A stretch of 41,702 bases of DNA from NCBI GenBank assembly GCA_005801425.1, contig SYDY01000113.1, positions 1-41,702 of the forward strand, given 5' to 3'. Below the pieces are notes generated by a model. It was not told the origin of the DNA. It saw nothing but the letters and a program-made list of their open reading frames with translations, and made no database searches. This stretch comes from Bdellovibrionales bacterium (GTDB lineage: Bacteria > Myxococcota > XYA12-FULL-58-9 > SYDY01). This document shows positions 33,668-41,702 of this stretch, piece after piece. The position numbers and the translations under genes were made by a program. The stretch's first letter is position 1; each line of letters begins with the position of its first letter.

Positions 33668-36100
33668 ATGATAAATACATTAACAAATCTAATAAACGAG
33701 ATGGACTATGTGCTGCTTTTCGAACTCGGCGAATCACTCCGCAAGTATGAAAACATCGATGATCTCGCCGAAGCAATCACGAAAAGGACCGCAGAGTACC
33801 TTCATGCATCGCGATGTCTCCTCAGTGAGATCGATTTGACACACAACGCATCGGTGACACGGCGAGGTTACAGCCCCAACTTCCCCCTAACGCCTGGTTC
33901 ATATCCTCTTTCCAACTGGAACCCTAGCACCATAAGAGACATGACACAGGGCAAGTCAGTCATCATCTTCAATGCTGAAACAGATCCAAGAACGGCGAGC
34001 ACCTTCGAAACAGCGCATCGGCCGAATGGCCTCGTTGCACTTGTGTCTATTCCACTGATGCAAGAAGGGCGATGGGTTGGTGCATTCACCGTGAGCGATC
34101 ATAAACCCCGGGTGTGGACTCCTCGAGAAATCACACTCATTCAAGTCATCGCTGAAAGGGCTTGGCTATGGTACAAGCATATTGATCTCATCGACAAGCT
34201 GCGCGTTCTCAATATCGATTTGCAACAACGTGTCGAAGAACGCACCAGAGAACTTTCTCTCACCACAGAAAAAGAACGTTCACTCTTCAATGCGATCCCT
34301 GATCTCATCTTTGAACTCAGCCGAGAAGGGGTCTATTTATCTTACAAAGGAGATCTAACGAACCTGCACATCACCCCTGATTTTTTCATCGGTAAAAATA
34401 TTTCTGATGTACTTCCAAAAGATGCCGGCCTGTTGGGACAAACGATGCTACAGCGTGTTCTCGCAACGCGCTCTCTCCAACAAGAAGAGTACAGCTATAG
34501 CAGCAATGGTCACGAACGGCATTACGAAATAAGAATGGTGCCCGTGGGTAAAGATCGGGCCCTCGCCCTCGTCAGGGACATCACTGAAAGTACAATCCAG
34601 AAAAATCAGCTTCGAGAAATAAACACATTGTTCAAACTCTCCCCCGATATGCTATGCACGGCAGGTCCCGACGGCCACTTCCTACGAATGAATCCATCAT
34701 TTAAGATCCTTGGGTACACCGAGGAAGAACTGCGTGCACAGCCCTTCATTGCGTTTGTTCATCCAGACGACGTAAAAAAAACACTGGAGCAAACAAACAA
34801 ATTAAGACAAGGGTTCCCCACCAGTTATTTCGAAAACCGTTATCGTTGCAAAGATGGATCGTACCGATGGCTCGCATGGACCTCAATTTCCGACGAACAT
34901 GGGACACTCTACGCGATCGCCCGTGACATGACACAACGAAAATTTGAAGAAGAACGATACCGCAATATCATTGAAAATGTTCCTGCGGCCATTTGGGATG
35001 AAGATTTAACCAGCATAACACACACCCTTGATCGCCTAAAAAACGATGGTGTGACAGATATTCGAACGTATTTGATTGCACGTCCAGATCTTCTTGATTC
35101 GCTTCTTCATCAGATGAAAATTATTGACGTGAACACCCCCAGTTTAAAGATGTTTCAAGCAGAGACAAAAGATCAATTCATTGCATTCATTCACGATATT
35201 TTCCTCCAACAAACACGCGCACTGTTTATAGAAAAGTGTGTGTGCCTCGTAAATCATCAATCCCAATACTCTAGCACATTGGCGACAAAAACACTGCAAG
35301 GCACACCGCTCAAACTGATGGCCTTTATCGCATTCATCAATGAAGGTGCGAAAACAAGAGGTATCATCACAATGATGGATATCACCGCCCGTGAACTTTT
35401 ACGTTCCAATCAAGAATTGCAACGGTTTGCCCATGTTGCATCCCATGAGCTACGCGCACCATTGCGGGCCATCGATCATCTCACAACATGGCTAGAAGAA
35501 GATCTCAATGAAATCCTCACTCCCAAGACACGTGAAAAAATGAAGATCCTGCGCCAACGTGTTGACCGAATGAATCATTTGATTACCGACTTACTGGAAT
35601 ATGCGAGCATCAGTAACGATGTTCAGCACACAGAAGAGATTGTTGATGTGAACAGGCTCATTTCGGAAGCGATCAATTTGTCCAACATACCTCAAGGCTT
35701 TGTCGTTGAAACGAAATGCAATATCCCCCCCATCAAAACAGCACAACTTCCACTCAAGCGTGCCTTCATGAACTTGATTAGCAATGCAATCAAACATCAC
35801 GATAAAAAAAAAGGACACATCGTGATTTCCGCACAAAACAAAGGCAAAGAGATTGAGTTTTGTATTTCAGACGATGGCCCCGGCATTCCAGCCAAGTTCC
35901 ATACGAAAGTCTTTGAGATGTTTCAAATGATCAAGCCGCGAGACAAAACAGAGGGAAGCGGTATAGGTCTTGCACTTGTCAAAAGCATGGTGAATGACAT
36001 GGGTGGTTCCATCATGGTAGAATCACATGGCCGCGGCACAACATTTCGATTTACTTTGCCCAACCACGTGGAACATCCCACTGAGCTCATATTACATTAG
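33668..36100 (+). CDS. soluble sensor histidine kinase (GAF-PAS-PAS-HK)
   Basis: The 810-residue protein has a GAF domain at about 20-175 (LVALVSIPLMQEGRWVGAFT) and a coiled-coil linker (LQQRVEERTRELSLTTEKER). PAS domains follow at 205-310 and 318-425 (DMLCTAGPDGHFLRMNPSFK and RYRCKDGSYRWLAW), then a diverged PAS-like region to about 575. The dimerisation domain has His593 in FAHVASHELRAPLRAIDHL, and the ATPase domain has NLISNAIKHHD, DDGPGIP and GSGIGLALV. No membrane helix, receiver or output domain is seen, so it should signal from the cytosol to a separate regulator. HATPase style resembles phytochrome-like kinases, but no bilin-binding Cys context is evident. No clear ribosome site precedes the ATG. 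Confidence 0.9.
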   Translation: MINTLTNLINEMDYVLLFELGESLRKYENIDDLAEAITKRTAEYLHASRCLLSEIDLTHNASVTRRGYSPNFPLTPGSYPLSNWNPSTIRDMTQGKSVIIFNAETDPRTASTFETAHRPNGLVALVSIPLMQEGRWVGAFTVSDHKPRVWTPREITLIQVIAERAWLWYKHIDLIDKLRVLNIDLQQRVEERTRELSLTTEKERSLFNAIPDLIFELSREGVYLSYKGDLTNLHITPDFFIGKNISDVLPKDAGLLGQTMLQRVLATRSLQQEEYSYSSNGHERHYEIRMVPVGKDRALALVRDITESTIQKNQLREINTLFKLSPDMLCTAGPDGHFLRMNPSFKILGYTEEELRAQPFIAFVHPDDVKKTLEQTNKLRQGFPTSYFENRYRCKDGSYRWLAWTSISDEHGTLYAIARDMTQRKFEEERYRNIIENVPAAIWDEDLTSITHTLDRLKNDGVTDIRTYLIARPDLLDSLLHQMKIIDVNTPSLKMFQAETKDQFIAFIHDIFLQQTRALFIEKCVCLVNHQSQYSSTLATKTLQGTPLKLMAFIAFINEGAKTRGIITMMDITARELLRSNQELQRFAHVASHELRAPLRAIDHLTTWLEEDLNEILTPKTREKMKILRQRVDRMNHLITDLLEYASISNDVQHTEEIVDVNRLISEAINLSNIPQGFVVETKCNIPPIKTAQLPLKRAFMNLISNAIKHHDKKKGHIVISAQNKGKEIEFCISDDGPGIPAKFHTKVFEMFQMIKPRDKTEGSGIGLALVKSMVNDMGGSIMVESHGRGTTFRFTLPNHVEHPTELILH

Positions 36101-36132
36101 GGTATGTCATCATTTACCAACGTTAGAATGGC

Positions 36133-36447
36133 TTAAAACGTTCCTACAAAATCTAAATATTTCCACCACGCAAGCGAAATCACAAAAACGAAAATAACCA
36201 ACACAATCCAAAAACCGCGCCTGGGCATGCGTGTGACATGTTCTTCAGACACTTCATCATCTGCTAACTCTCCAGATGCATTCACAATATTTGTAGTATG
36301 AAGCGCTTTAAACGGGATCCCTGGCACAACCCCAGGAGCACCATGGGTCGCGTCCATAGGGATCGCCTGCTTTTCATCCAAGGCGCCGATGGCCTCAAAT
36401 TCTTCTTCAATCAGCCGAATAAATTCAGGATTTTCTTTTTCAGGCAT
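36133..36447 (-). CDS. small tail-anchored protein
   Basis: The start at 36447 is set by an ATGA overlap with the upstream FHA gene. The longer open frame reading back into that gene is a shadow. The 104-residue protein is acidic and polar (PEFIRLIEEEFEAIGALDEK) with one C-terminal membrane helix (GFWIVLVIFVFVISLAWWKY), so most of it should face the cytosol and be anchored in the inner membrane. I do not recognise a family. Its coupling to the FHA - membrane - TonB-C protein suggests that the two form a complex. Confidence 0.65.
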   Translation of the reverse strand: MPEKENPEFIRLIEEEFEAIGALDEKQAIPMDATHGAPGVVPGIPFKALHTTNIVNASGELADDEVSEEHVTRMPRRGFWIVLVIFVFVISLAWWKYLDFVGTF

Positions 36448-37709
36448 CACTTCGATCCCCCTATTTCCATGGTAAATTCTGCCACAACCATCCCCGGCTT
36501 TTGCGGAAATTTCCACGCCCCCACCACAGCAAGAACACATTCACGTGCAGCAGAATCAACCGGCCAGTCACTGCGTATTTCAACTTTTGTGACATCCCCC
36601 AAAGCTGAGATCATCCATTGTAAAACGATGCGACCCGATTTTTTTTCACGGGCAACACACGCATCAAGATCATGCCTATTAAATTCCAAAACATGCTGAA
36701 TTTCTTTGTATGATAAGGCACCGTACACGATACGATGAAGCATCATCGGCAGAGCATGGTTCGTGGATGAAAACGATCCTGTGGATAACAGCAATTGCGC
36801 AAAACGGCCTTCTTGTTCCGGGAACCAGGGCACAGGTACAGGGAGAGACGCCCCTAACATCATAAGAAAAACAACACCATGCACAACAAGTGAAAGCCCC
36901 ACTGCTGCGATTGCAGCCCTATCCCACGCAACAGATCTTGCGGATTTATCAATATACGCATCCGACACCATACGAAGTGTAAACGTCGCGCCTGACCACG
37001 CAATACGTACACGAGTGGTCGGATTGATCTCGATCCGCCATGCATCTTCAAAATCATTTTCTATCGAAGCAAAGCCAGATGCAACGGCCTCTTCAAGGCT
37101 GTAGGTTGCACCTTGAACCACAACCTCACCCGTCATGCCCACAGCAACACATGCAAAAGGTCGGCCATCCACAAAACGCACCAAAGGAAATGGACACACC
37201 GGCAACCCGCCGCACGCAAGCCCTATGTCATCATCACCCCGATCGCCAATCCATAGGCCATGAGGCGATTTCAAATGCTCCACACGTAACAATTCGTTGC
37301 CATTGAGATAACACATTTCAAGCAACGTGAGATCTTCATCGTTTTCGTCGACCTCTAAAACAGGCATCACATCATCCTGTTCTATTTCTTCCGAACGAAG
37401 AGTCGCATACTCGGAAACAAAAAGTTTCACGCCCCCCAATCGGATCGCATCGTGGGCATTGAGCATGCCATGCCATGCACGTCGACCATTCACCTCGATA
37501 TCACCACCCCCGGAACAATCTAAAAATTCGATGCCACCATCGGTGGCCGTAAGTTGCAAATGAACAGGTTGCACACCATGATCTTCGATGATGCAATCAC
37601 AACTTGGTCCAGAGCCAATCGTCACCACATCCGAGATATGCAAAGAAAAAGATCGGTGTTCGGTAGAACACCCTGGACGAACAATATCGAGAGTAAGCCT
37701 TACGGCCAT
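36447..37709 (-). CDS. GltG-like FHA - membrane - AgmX/TonB-C protein
   Basis: The 420-residue protein has an N-terminal FHA-like domain at about 5-100 (VVTIGSGPSCDCIIEDHGVQ, PVHLQL, DIEVNGRRA, HDAIRLGGVKLFVS). A second beta-rich domain follows at 125-250 (HGLWIGDRGDDDIGL), then one membrane helix at 266-286 (AIAAVGLSLVVHGVVFLMML) and a C-terminal AgmX/TonB-C-like domain at 336-418 (RHDLDACVAREKKSGRIVLQ, ECVLAVVGAWKFPQ) with paired Cys351 and Cys391. The architecture equals that of GltG at 17009-18493 but lacks the Gly-rich linker. It is probably an inner-membrane linker that senses phosphothreonine in the cytosol and reaches across the periplasm. It is translationally coupled to the small tail-anchored gene. 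No barrel or TPR genes are adjacent. Confidence 0.75.
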   Translation of the reverse strand: MAVRLTLDIVRPGCSTEHRSFSLHISDVVTIGSGPSCDCIIEDHGVQPVHLQLTATDGGIEFLDCSGGGDIEVNGRRAWHGMLNAHDAIRLGGVKLFVSEYATLRSEEIEQDDVMPVLEVDENDEDLTLLEMCYLNGNELLRVEHLKSPHGLWIGDRGDDDIGLACGGLPVCPFPLVRFVDGRPFACVAVGMTGEVVVQGATYSLEEAVASGFASIENDFEDAWRIEINPTTRVRIAWSGATFTLRMVSDAYIDKSARSVAWDRAAIAAVGLSLVVHGVVFLMMLGASLPVPVPWFPEQEGRFAQLLLSTGSFSSTNHALPMMLHRIVYGALSYKEIQHVLEFNRHDLDACVAREKKSGRIVLQWMISALGDVTKVEIRSDWPVDSAARECVLAVVGAWKFPQKPGMVVAEFTMEIGGSK

Positions 37710-37811
37710 TTTGAGACCGCTTTCATACTTCGTTGACTATTCGATCGATTGCCATGAACTATTATCGCAACAATGGCCCAAACCGCGAAATTTTGTTAAG
37801 ACTATGATATT

Positions 37812-38243
37812 ATGTTGTTGATTACTTTCCTTATTATGACCGCCTCAGAGCCCCAATCTGATTTACCCTACACGCATGTCACGCTCCATACCGACCACGG
37901 TTCCGTCATGGTCGATGCGCAGGTGGCAAACGATGTGCCCAGCTGGTCCAAAGGCCTCATGTATCGGACCCATATGCCCCCCCAAGAAGGCATGCTCTTT
38001 GTGTTTCCCCGTGAAGAAAAACGAAGTTTTTGGATGCGTAATACACCGCTCGAACTGGATATTATTTTTATAGGCAATGACCATACGGTGGTGGGCATCG
38101 TTGAACGTGCTACCCCCAACAGCACCCACAATCGAAGTGTTGATGCCTTATCGCGCTACGTGCTCGAAACCCATGGTGGATTTTCGCGCAAACATGGCAT
38201 TCGCAGAGGAGCACGTGTTTCATGGATATTACCCAAGCCATGA
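37812..38243 (+). CDS. DUF192 family exported protein
   Basis: This 143-residue protein has the DUF192 signature: WSKGLMYRTHMPPQEGMLFV, FPREEKRSFWMRNTPLELD and IIFIGNDHTVVGIVERATPN. The N-terminus MLLITFLIMTASEPQ could be a short signal peptide or membrane anchor. DUF192 proteins are small beta-rich exported proteins without a settled function. The stop overlaps the ATG of the following polytopic protease-like gene (ATGA), which links the two. A possible -10 element TATGAT lies just before the first ATG, so the second Met (37836) could be the real start. Confidence 0.82.
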   Translation: MLLITFLIMTASEPQSDLPYTHVTLHTDHGSVMVDAQVANDVPSWSKGLMYRTHMPPQEGMLFVFPREEKRSFWMRNTPLELDIIFIGNDHTVVGIVERATPNSTHNRSVDALSRYVLETHGGFSRKHGIRRGARVSWILPKP

Positions 38244-40417
38244 ACCGACGATTCTTGATGGCCATCGCTGCACTTGCAGTTTTTTCGTTGGTGCTTTGCG
38301 TCATCCCTCTCTTTCATCTTCTAGGTTATGAGTACGCACAAGCCATCCTCATATTTTCCATGCCATGGGCGCTGGCTCTTGCAACACAAAACATCCCCAT
38401 TAAAACCGCTTTTCTTCAATCCCTTGCACTGCTCATTTTCCCGCTCATCGCCGCACTTATCAACGCGGTTCGTGTACAAAACTGCAATATCGCCACAGGA
38501 CTTGGCCTCTATGCATTATTGCCAGTCATCGGCGTTTGCTACGCAACATCGTTTGGCGTCTTGCTCACCATTTTAAAAAGACAAAGCAATATCCGACGTG
38601 CTGGACTTTGGGCGGTTGGGATCGCTCTTGCCCATGCATGTTTCAGTGCATGGCGATTTTATCATGAACCCCCTATTTTCGTTTTTGACCATTTTTGGGG
38701 ATATATCCCCGGCGCCATCTACGACGAAGCCTTAGGACTCGATCGACGCCTTCTTATCTTTCGACTCGCCACCCTTGGCCGCACGATGATGATCCTTTCC
38801 ATCACGATGCTTTTGGCCCAAAGACATCGCCATCGCATCATTGGGATATTGATCTGTCTTGGGGTATTTTTTGCCGTCGATCCAATGCTAGGTTCACGTT
38901 TTGGATATCGGATCACACGAGTAGAAATTCAAACGGCATTGCCCACCGTCATTACACGCCCAGGCCTTGTGATTCATCTTCCCAAAAAAATACCGCTCGA
39001 TCTTCAAGAACGCATCGCCGATGATCATGCGTATCGCTTGGCTCAAATTCAAGAACATCTTCAAGTGACGAAGACACCGACCATCCACAGCTACATGTAT
39101 TCCAATGCTCAAGAAAAAGGTCGTCTCATGGGCGGCCATCATGTGATGTTTGCAAAACCATGGCATGCAGAAATTCACATCCATGGGGTCCATTCACCCC
39201 ACGATGTCATGGCCCATGAAATGGTGCATGCGGTGGCCGCATCGTTTGGAAGCCGATTGTTGGGTGTGAGTGCACGCTATGAGCTTGGCATCAACATGGG
39301 GTTGGTCGAAGGTCTCGCAACCGCATTGAGTCCTGAGCGTGGAGATCTTGATTTGCATCACTGGGCGAGGGTGTTGATGGCATCTCCTCAAAAATCCAAT
39401 GTTAAACGAATCATGTCAAGTGTCGCATTTTGGCAAGAAGCCCCTGGACAAGCTTACACAGCTGCTGGGTCATTTATTCGCTTTCTTCTGGATACACGAG
39501 GCCCAGAAGCACTCAAAGCCGCATATCGCAATGGAAGACTTGATGCGGCCTATGGGACATCGCTTGATACCTTGATTCAAAACTGGTTGCAGTTTCTTGA
39601 AACCATTCCCCTGGAAAAAACAAGTGTCGCTTTGGGGCATGACAGATTTCGTCATCCGAGTATTTTCAAAAAAACATGTGCCCGAGAAGTGGCGCTTTTA
39701 CGCGAAGAAGCACGCCGTGCATCGCCCGCCCATGCCGTCGTTTTATTGGAAAGTGTTTGCAAACATCTCCCTGAAAGTGTTGATGCAAAAATAGATCTTG
39801 CGCTCGCCAAATTACGTGCGGGCCATGATATGGCGTTTATTGCCAATGCAGAACACTTGTGTGGCGATAACACCATGCATCCCACCCAAGCCATGCGATT
39901 GCATGATGCGTTGCTCAATATTTTTTGGTTGAAAGGCGATTTTTCACGTGCCCAACAAGAGCTTCAATGGCTCAGTGAAAATGCAGCAACGCTTGCAGAC
40001 AAACGACGGCGTAAAGCACAAACTTGGGCACTTAACCTAAAACAGTCTTCGCTCAGTATGGCTTTGGGGCGATATCTCACCCAATCGACAAATACGAAAG
40101 AAGGCGAAGAGAACTTGATGCTTGCAAAAAAAACGTATCCTCATGACGTCACGGTGGATTATTTGATCGGGCGTTTTTTCGTAAATCATCACCAAGCACA
40201 AAAGAGCCTCGAATACCTCATACGTGCTGAAAAGCATCCTTTTAAGCCTTTTGCCTTTGAAGCAATGGCTTTGCTTGGTGATCAATATGGATTATTGAAA
40301 CGATATCATGAGGCAGAAGAAACATATCTTCGGGCCGCAACTATCAGCCCGTCATCAGGTCCCCATGCCCATATGATGGACCAGGTCGCACGCATGCGAT
40401 GGTATGAAGAACGATAA
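38240..40417 (+). CDS. polytopic membrane gluzincin-like protein with TPR tail
   Basis: I use ATG 38240, which forms ATGA with the preceding stop; an in-frame ATG at 38222 is also possible. The first 220 residues hold about six membrane helices (LMAIAALAVFSLVLCVIPLF, ILSITMLLAQ, IIGILICLGVFFAV). A soluble domain has AHEMVHAVAASFG (His326, Glu327, His330 of an HEXXH zinc site) and GLVEGLATALSP with Glu357 as the likely third ligand, a gluzincin pattern. The C-terminal 250 residues are helical with TPR-like units (TVDYLIGRFFVNHHQAQKSL, AEETYLRAATISPSSG). The domain should be periplasmic. It may be a membrane-tethered peptidase; I cannot name a described family. Coupling to a DUF192 gene is the only context. 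Confidence 0.7.
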   Translation: MNRRFLMAIAALAVFSLVLCVIPLFHLLGYEYAQAILIFSMPWALALATQNIPIKTAFLQSLALLIFPLIAALINAVRVQNCNIATGLGLYALLPVIGVCYATSFGVLLTILKRQSNIRRAGLWAVGIALAHACFSAWRFYHEPPIFVFDHFWGYIPGAIYDEALGLDRRLLIFRLATLGRTMMILSITMLLAQRHRHRIIGILICLGVFFAVDPMLGSRFGYRITRVEIQTALPTVITRPGLVIHLPKKIPLDLQERIADDHAYRLAQIQEHLQVTKTPTIHSYMYSNAQEKGRLMGGHHVMFAKPWHAEIHIHGVHSPHDVMAHEMVHAVAASFGSRLLGVSARYELGINMGLVEGLATALSPERGDLDLHHWARVLMASPQKSNVKRIMSSVAFWQEAPGQAYTAAGSFIRFLLDTRGPEALKAAYRNGRLDAAYGTSLDTLIQNWLQFLETIPLEKTSVALGHDRFRHPSIFKKTCAREVALLREEARRASPAHAVVLLESVCKHLPESVDAKIDLALAKLRAGHDMAFIANAEHLCGDNTMHPTQAMRLHDALLNIFWLKGDFSRAQQELQWLSENAATLADKRRRKAQTWALNLKQSSLSMALGRYLTQSTNTKEGEENLMLAKKTYPHDVTVDYLIGRFFVNHHQAQKSLEYLIRAEKHPFKPFAFEAMALLGDQYGLLKRYHEAEETYLRAATISPSSGPHAHMMDQVARMRWYEER

Positions 40418-40433
40418 GAATAGGTGTTCTATT

Positions 40434-40509
40434 GTAGGGGCGCTTCGCGAAGCGCCCTTGCGGTTTTTGAATCAAAAATTTTAACGGGCGGTTCACGAAC
40501 CGCCCCTAC
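40434..40509. repeat. inverted REP pair (BIME-like), possible terminator
   Basis: Two REP units face each other: GTAG plus GGGCGCTTCGCGAAGCGCCC at 40434-40457, and GGGCGGTTCACGAACCGCCC plus CTAC at 40486-40509. Both have GTAG at the outer foot. The first hairpin is followed by TTGCGGTTTTTG, so it may terminate the gene ending at 40417. The unit fills most of the 110-base gap between convergent genes. Confidence 0.75.
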
Positions 40510-40527
40510 AAAAAGACAAAGACAGCG

Positions 40528-40986
40528 TTAAGGCGTTTTCACTTCAGCCTTCATCACAACTGCCCGGCCCACGAGCGCCACACCTGCAACAAATGCACCT
40601 GAACCACATTCAAATTCTTTGTCACTCACAAATGATTTATTTTTGTAATTGGACCTGATCTCCACAATCGCATTCGCACCTTTTTGAGCCGCTTTTCTTT
40701 GAAGATCAATCAATGCACTCAAAAATACCCATTGGCAGGCATCTTCATCGCTTTTATTGGCCGCGTTTGTTTTTTTATTTGTTTTTAAAACACCAAGATC
40801 TGTTTCAAATGCAATCTTCGCATCGCCGAAATAAAACTTAATATTCGGATCCAATTTTTCTTTGGCATCAATAGAGTCTAAGACCACCGAAATAGGATAA
40901 TGTCCGATATCGTTGCGCGCCTGCGCCGGTGAAACCACACACAACAATGCGCCAACAACAAAACCTGCGAGAAATTTATTTTTCAT
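40528..40986 (-). CDS. small periplasmic protein (misnamed excinuclease ATPase subunit family)
   Basis: The ATG at 40986 gives a clean signal peptide (MKNKFLAGFVVGALLCVVSP, AQA); the open frame extends to 41022 without improving it. The mature protein of about 125 residues has the pattern NDIGHYPISVVLDS, IKFYFGDA, LKTNKKTNAANKSDEDAC, QWVFLSALIDLQRKAAQKGA, NAIVEIRSNYKN, and FECGSGAFVAGVALVGRAVV. This matches a family of small exported proteins often labelled excinuclease ATPase subunit in databases without any basis. Two cysteines (in DEDACQW and FECGSG) probably form a disulphide. The function is unknown. It is divergent from the TSP3 lipoprotein. Confidence 0.7.
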   Translation of the reverse strand: MKNKFLAGFVVGALLCVVSPAQARNDIGHYPISVVLDSIDAKEKLDPNIKFYFGDAKIAFETDLGVLKTNKKTNAANKSDEDACQWVFLSALIDLQRKAAQKGANAIVEIRSNYKNKSFVSDKEFECGSGAFVAGVALVGRAVVMKAEVKTP

Positions 40987-41040
40987 GAGAGGAGTATGCC
41001 AGAGCAACATAATTTGTCGCAAGGTCTACCCTAGAAGACT

Positions 41041-41702
41041 ATGATGGATCTCATGTTCACGCGTCCATCCAAAACTTCTTTTCTGCTATCCGTTATCACA
41101 ACCGCATTCCTCTCCGCCTGCCAAAGCACCCCCGACAACACCCGTTGCCCAGCCGGTGTGCTTTGTATTGACAATGCAAATCTCGTCCCATGCAATTCAG
41201 ACAGTGACTGCACACCGAACATTTGCTCCACCGAAGGTGCGCTCAACGGTTATTGCGACAATGGACAATTGTCTGATTTGGATCATGACAATATCTTCGA
41301 CAGATACGACAATTGCACAAATTGCGACACGTGCGCCAACACAGACCAAGCCAATCACGATACCGATGAACTCGGCGATGTGTGCGATTCGGATGATGAC
41401 GACGATGGGGTTTCCGATACGACAGACAACTGCCCACTCATCGAAAATCCAAACCAAGAGGACAACGATGGGGATGACTTAGGAGATGTTTGCGATCCGG
41501 ATGATGACAACGATAGTGTTCTTGATGGAAACGATAATTGTCCACTCATCGCAAATACCAATCAGCTCAATACCGACCTAGATACCCAAGGTGACGTTTG
41601 CGATCCCGATGACGATAACGATTTGATTTCCGATGGAAGCGATAATTGTTCACTTCTCTCAAACCATGATCAAACCAATACCGATAGCGATGCATTCGGC
41701 GA
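41041..41702 (+). CDS. thrombospondin type 3 repeat lipoprotein (partial, 3' end outside)
   Basis: An open frame from ATG 41041 (other in-frame ATGs at 41044 and 41053) runs to the window edge without a stop. The signal SFLLSVITTAFLSAC carries a lipobox LSAC. The next 60 residues are Cys-rich (VPCNSDSDCTPNICSTEG). Then come Asp-rich calcium-binding thrombospondin type 3 repeats, for example CDSDDDDDGVSDTTDNCP, CDPDDDNDSVLDGNDNCP and CDPDDDNDLISDGSDNCS, separated by linkers such as LIENPNQEDNDGDDLGDV. Such proteins are calcium-stabilised surface or outer-membrane proteins, frequent in Myxococcota. The C-terminal domain that would define its role is not visible. Confidence 0.85.
   Translation, partial: MMDLMFTRPSKTSFLLSVITTAFLSACQSTPDNTRCPAGVLCIDNANLVPCNSDSDCTPNICSTEGALNGYCDNGQLSDLDHDNIFDRYDNCTNCDTCANTDQANHDTDELGDVCDSDDDDDGVSDTTDNCPLIENPNQEDNDGDDLGDVCDPDDDNDSVLDGNDNCPLIANTNQLNTDLDTQGDVCDPDDDNDLISDGSDNCSLLSNHDQTNTDSDAFG

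Noticed and set aside
36447-36540. Cys-rich N-terminal extension (MCSCCGGG) of the tail-anchored protein
   Set aside because: It overlaps the coding sequence of the upstream FHA gene; the ATGA-coupled start at 36447 is better.
1-41702. CRISPR array, tRNA or rRNA genes, prophage
   Set aside because: No spaced direct repeats, no cloverleaf or TTCGAATC-type T-arm outside coding DNA, and no phage structural genes were seen by eye.

Overview
The window looks like the chromosome of a Gram-negative bacterium related to the former Deltaproteobacteria (Myxococcota or Bdellovibrionota-like). The evidence is a complete, ordered gltA-gltH gliding/trans-envelope cluster, two FHA - membrane helix - AgmX/TonB-C proteins, a thrombospondin type 3 repeat lipoprotein, a GLUG-repeat metzincin, cbb3 oxidase and cytosolic multi-PAS histidine kinases. 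Base composition is only moderately GC. One gene (mipZ-like) is of a type best known from Alphaproteobacteria, so the phylum assignment is an inference.

Layout. 1-7157: the 5' end of ccoN leaving the window, a divergently oriented hutI-like amidohydrolase, a membrane protein, an erythromycin esterase family protein, a MipZ-like ATPase, then a run of LiaF-like, LemA, YgcG-like and second TPM-domain genes. 7164-10317: an accessory stretch with a His/Gly-rich protein, a RAYT transposase framed by 48-nt inverted REP-like repeats and frameshifted near its 3' end, and a low-GC gene with tandem PPxY motifs, a G8 tract and a tiny upstream leader ORF. 10357-13065: alpha/beta hydrolase and inositol-3-phosphate synthase, preceded by a 182-nt MITE-like inverted repeat. 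13178-16230: an outer-membrane-like protein, a phosphodiesterase-like lipoprotein and a HepT/MntA toxin-antitoxin pair bracketed by short direct repeats. 16265-26325 (minus): the glt operon. 26455-28231: folB and an NtrC-type regulator, divergent from glt. 28320-36100: a secreted lipoprotein metalloprotease and two divergent sensor kinases. 36133-37709: a tail-anchored small protein and a second GltG-like FHA protein. 37812-41702: DUF192 protein, polytopic gluzincin-TPR protein, a REP pair, a small periplasmic protein and the start of a TSP3-repeat lipoprotein.

How the genes fit together. GltA/B/H (predicted barrels), GltC/D/E (TPR proteins), GltF and GltG (inner-membrane FHA/TonB-C protein) would form a continuous envelope complex; no AglRQS motor or GltI/J/K gene is in the window. 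The most unusual pattern is that two unrelated palindromic repeat families have landed, in frame, in the n-region of lipoprotein signal peptides (gltE and the phosphodiesterase gene), in both cases where the gene's start overlaps the preceding stop codon.
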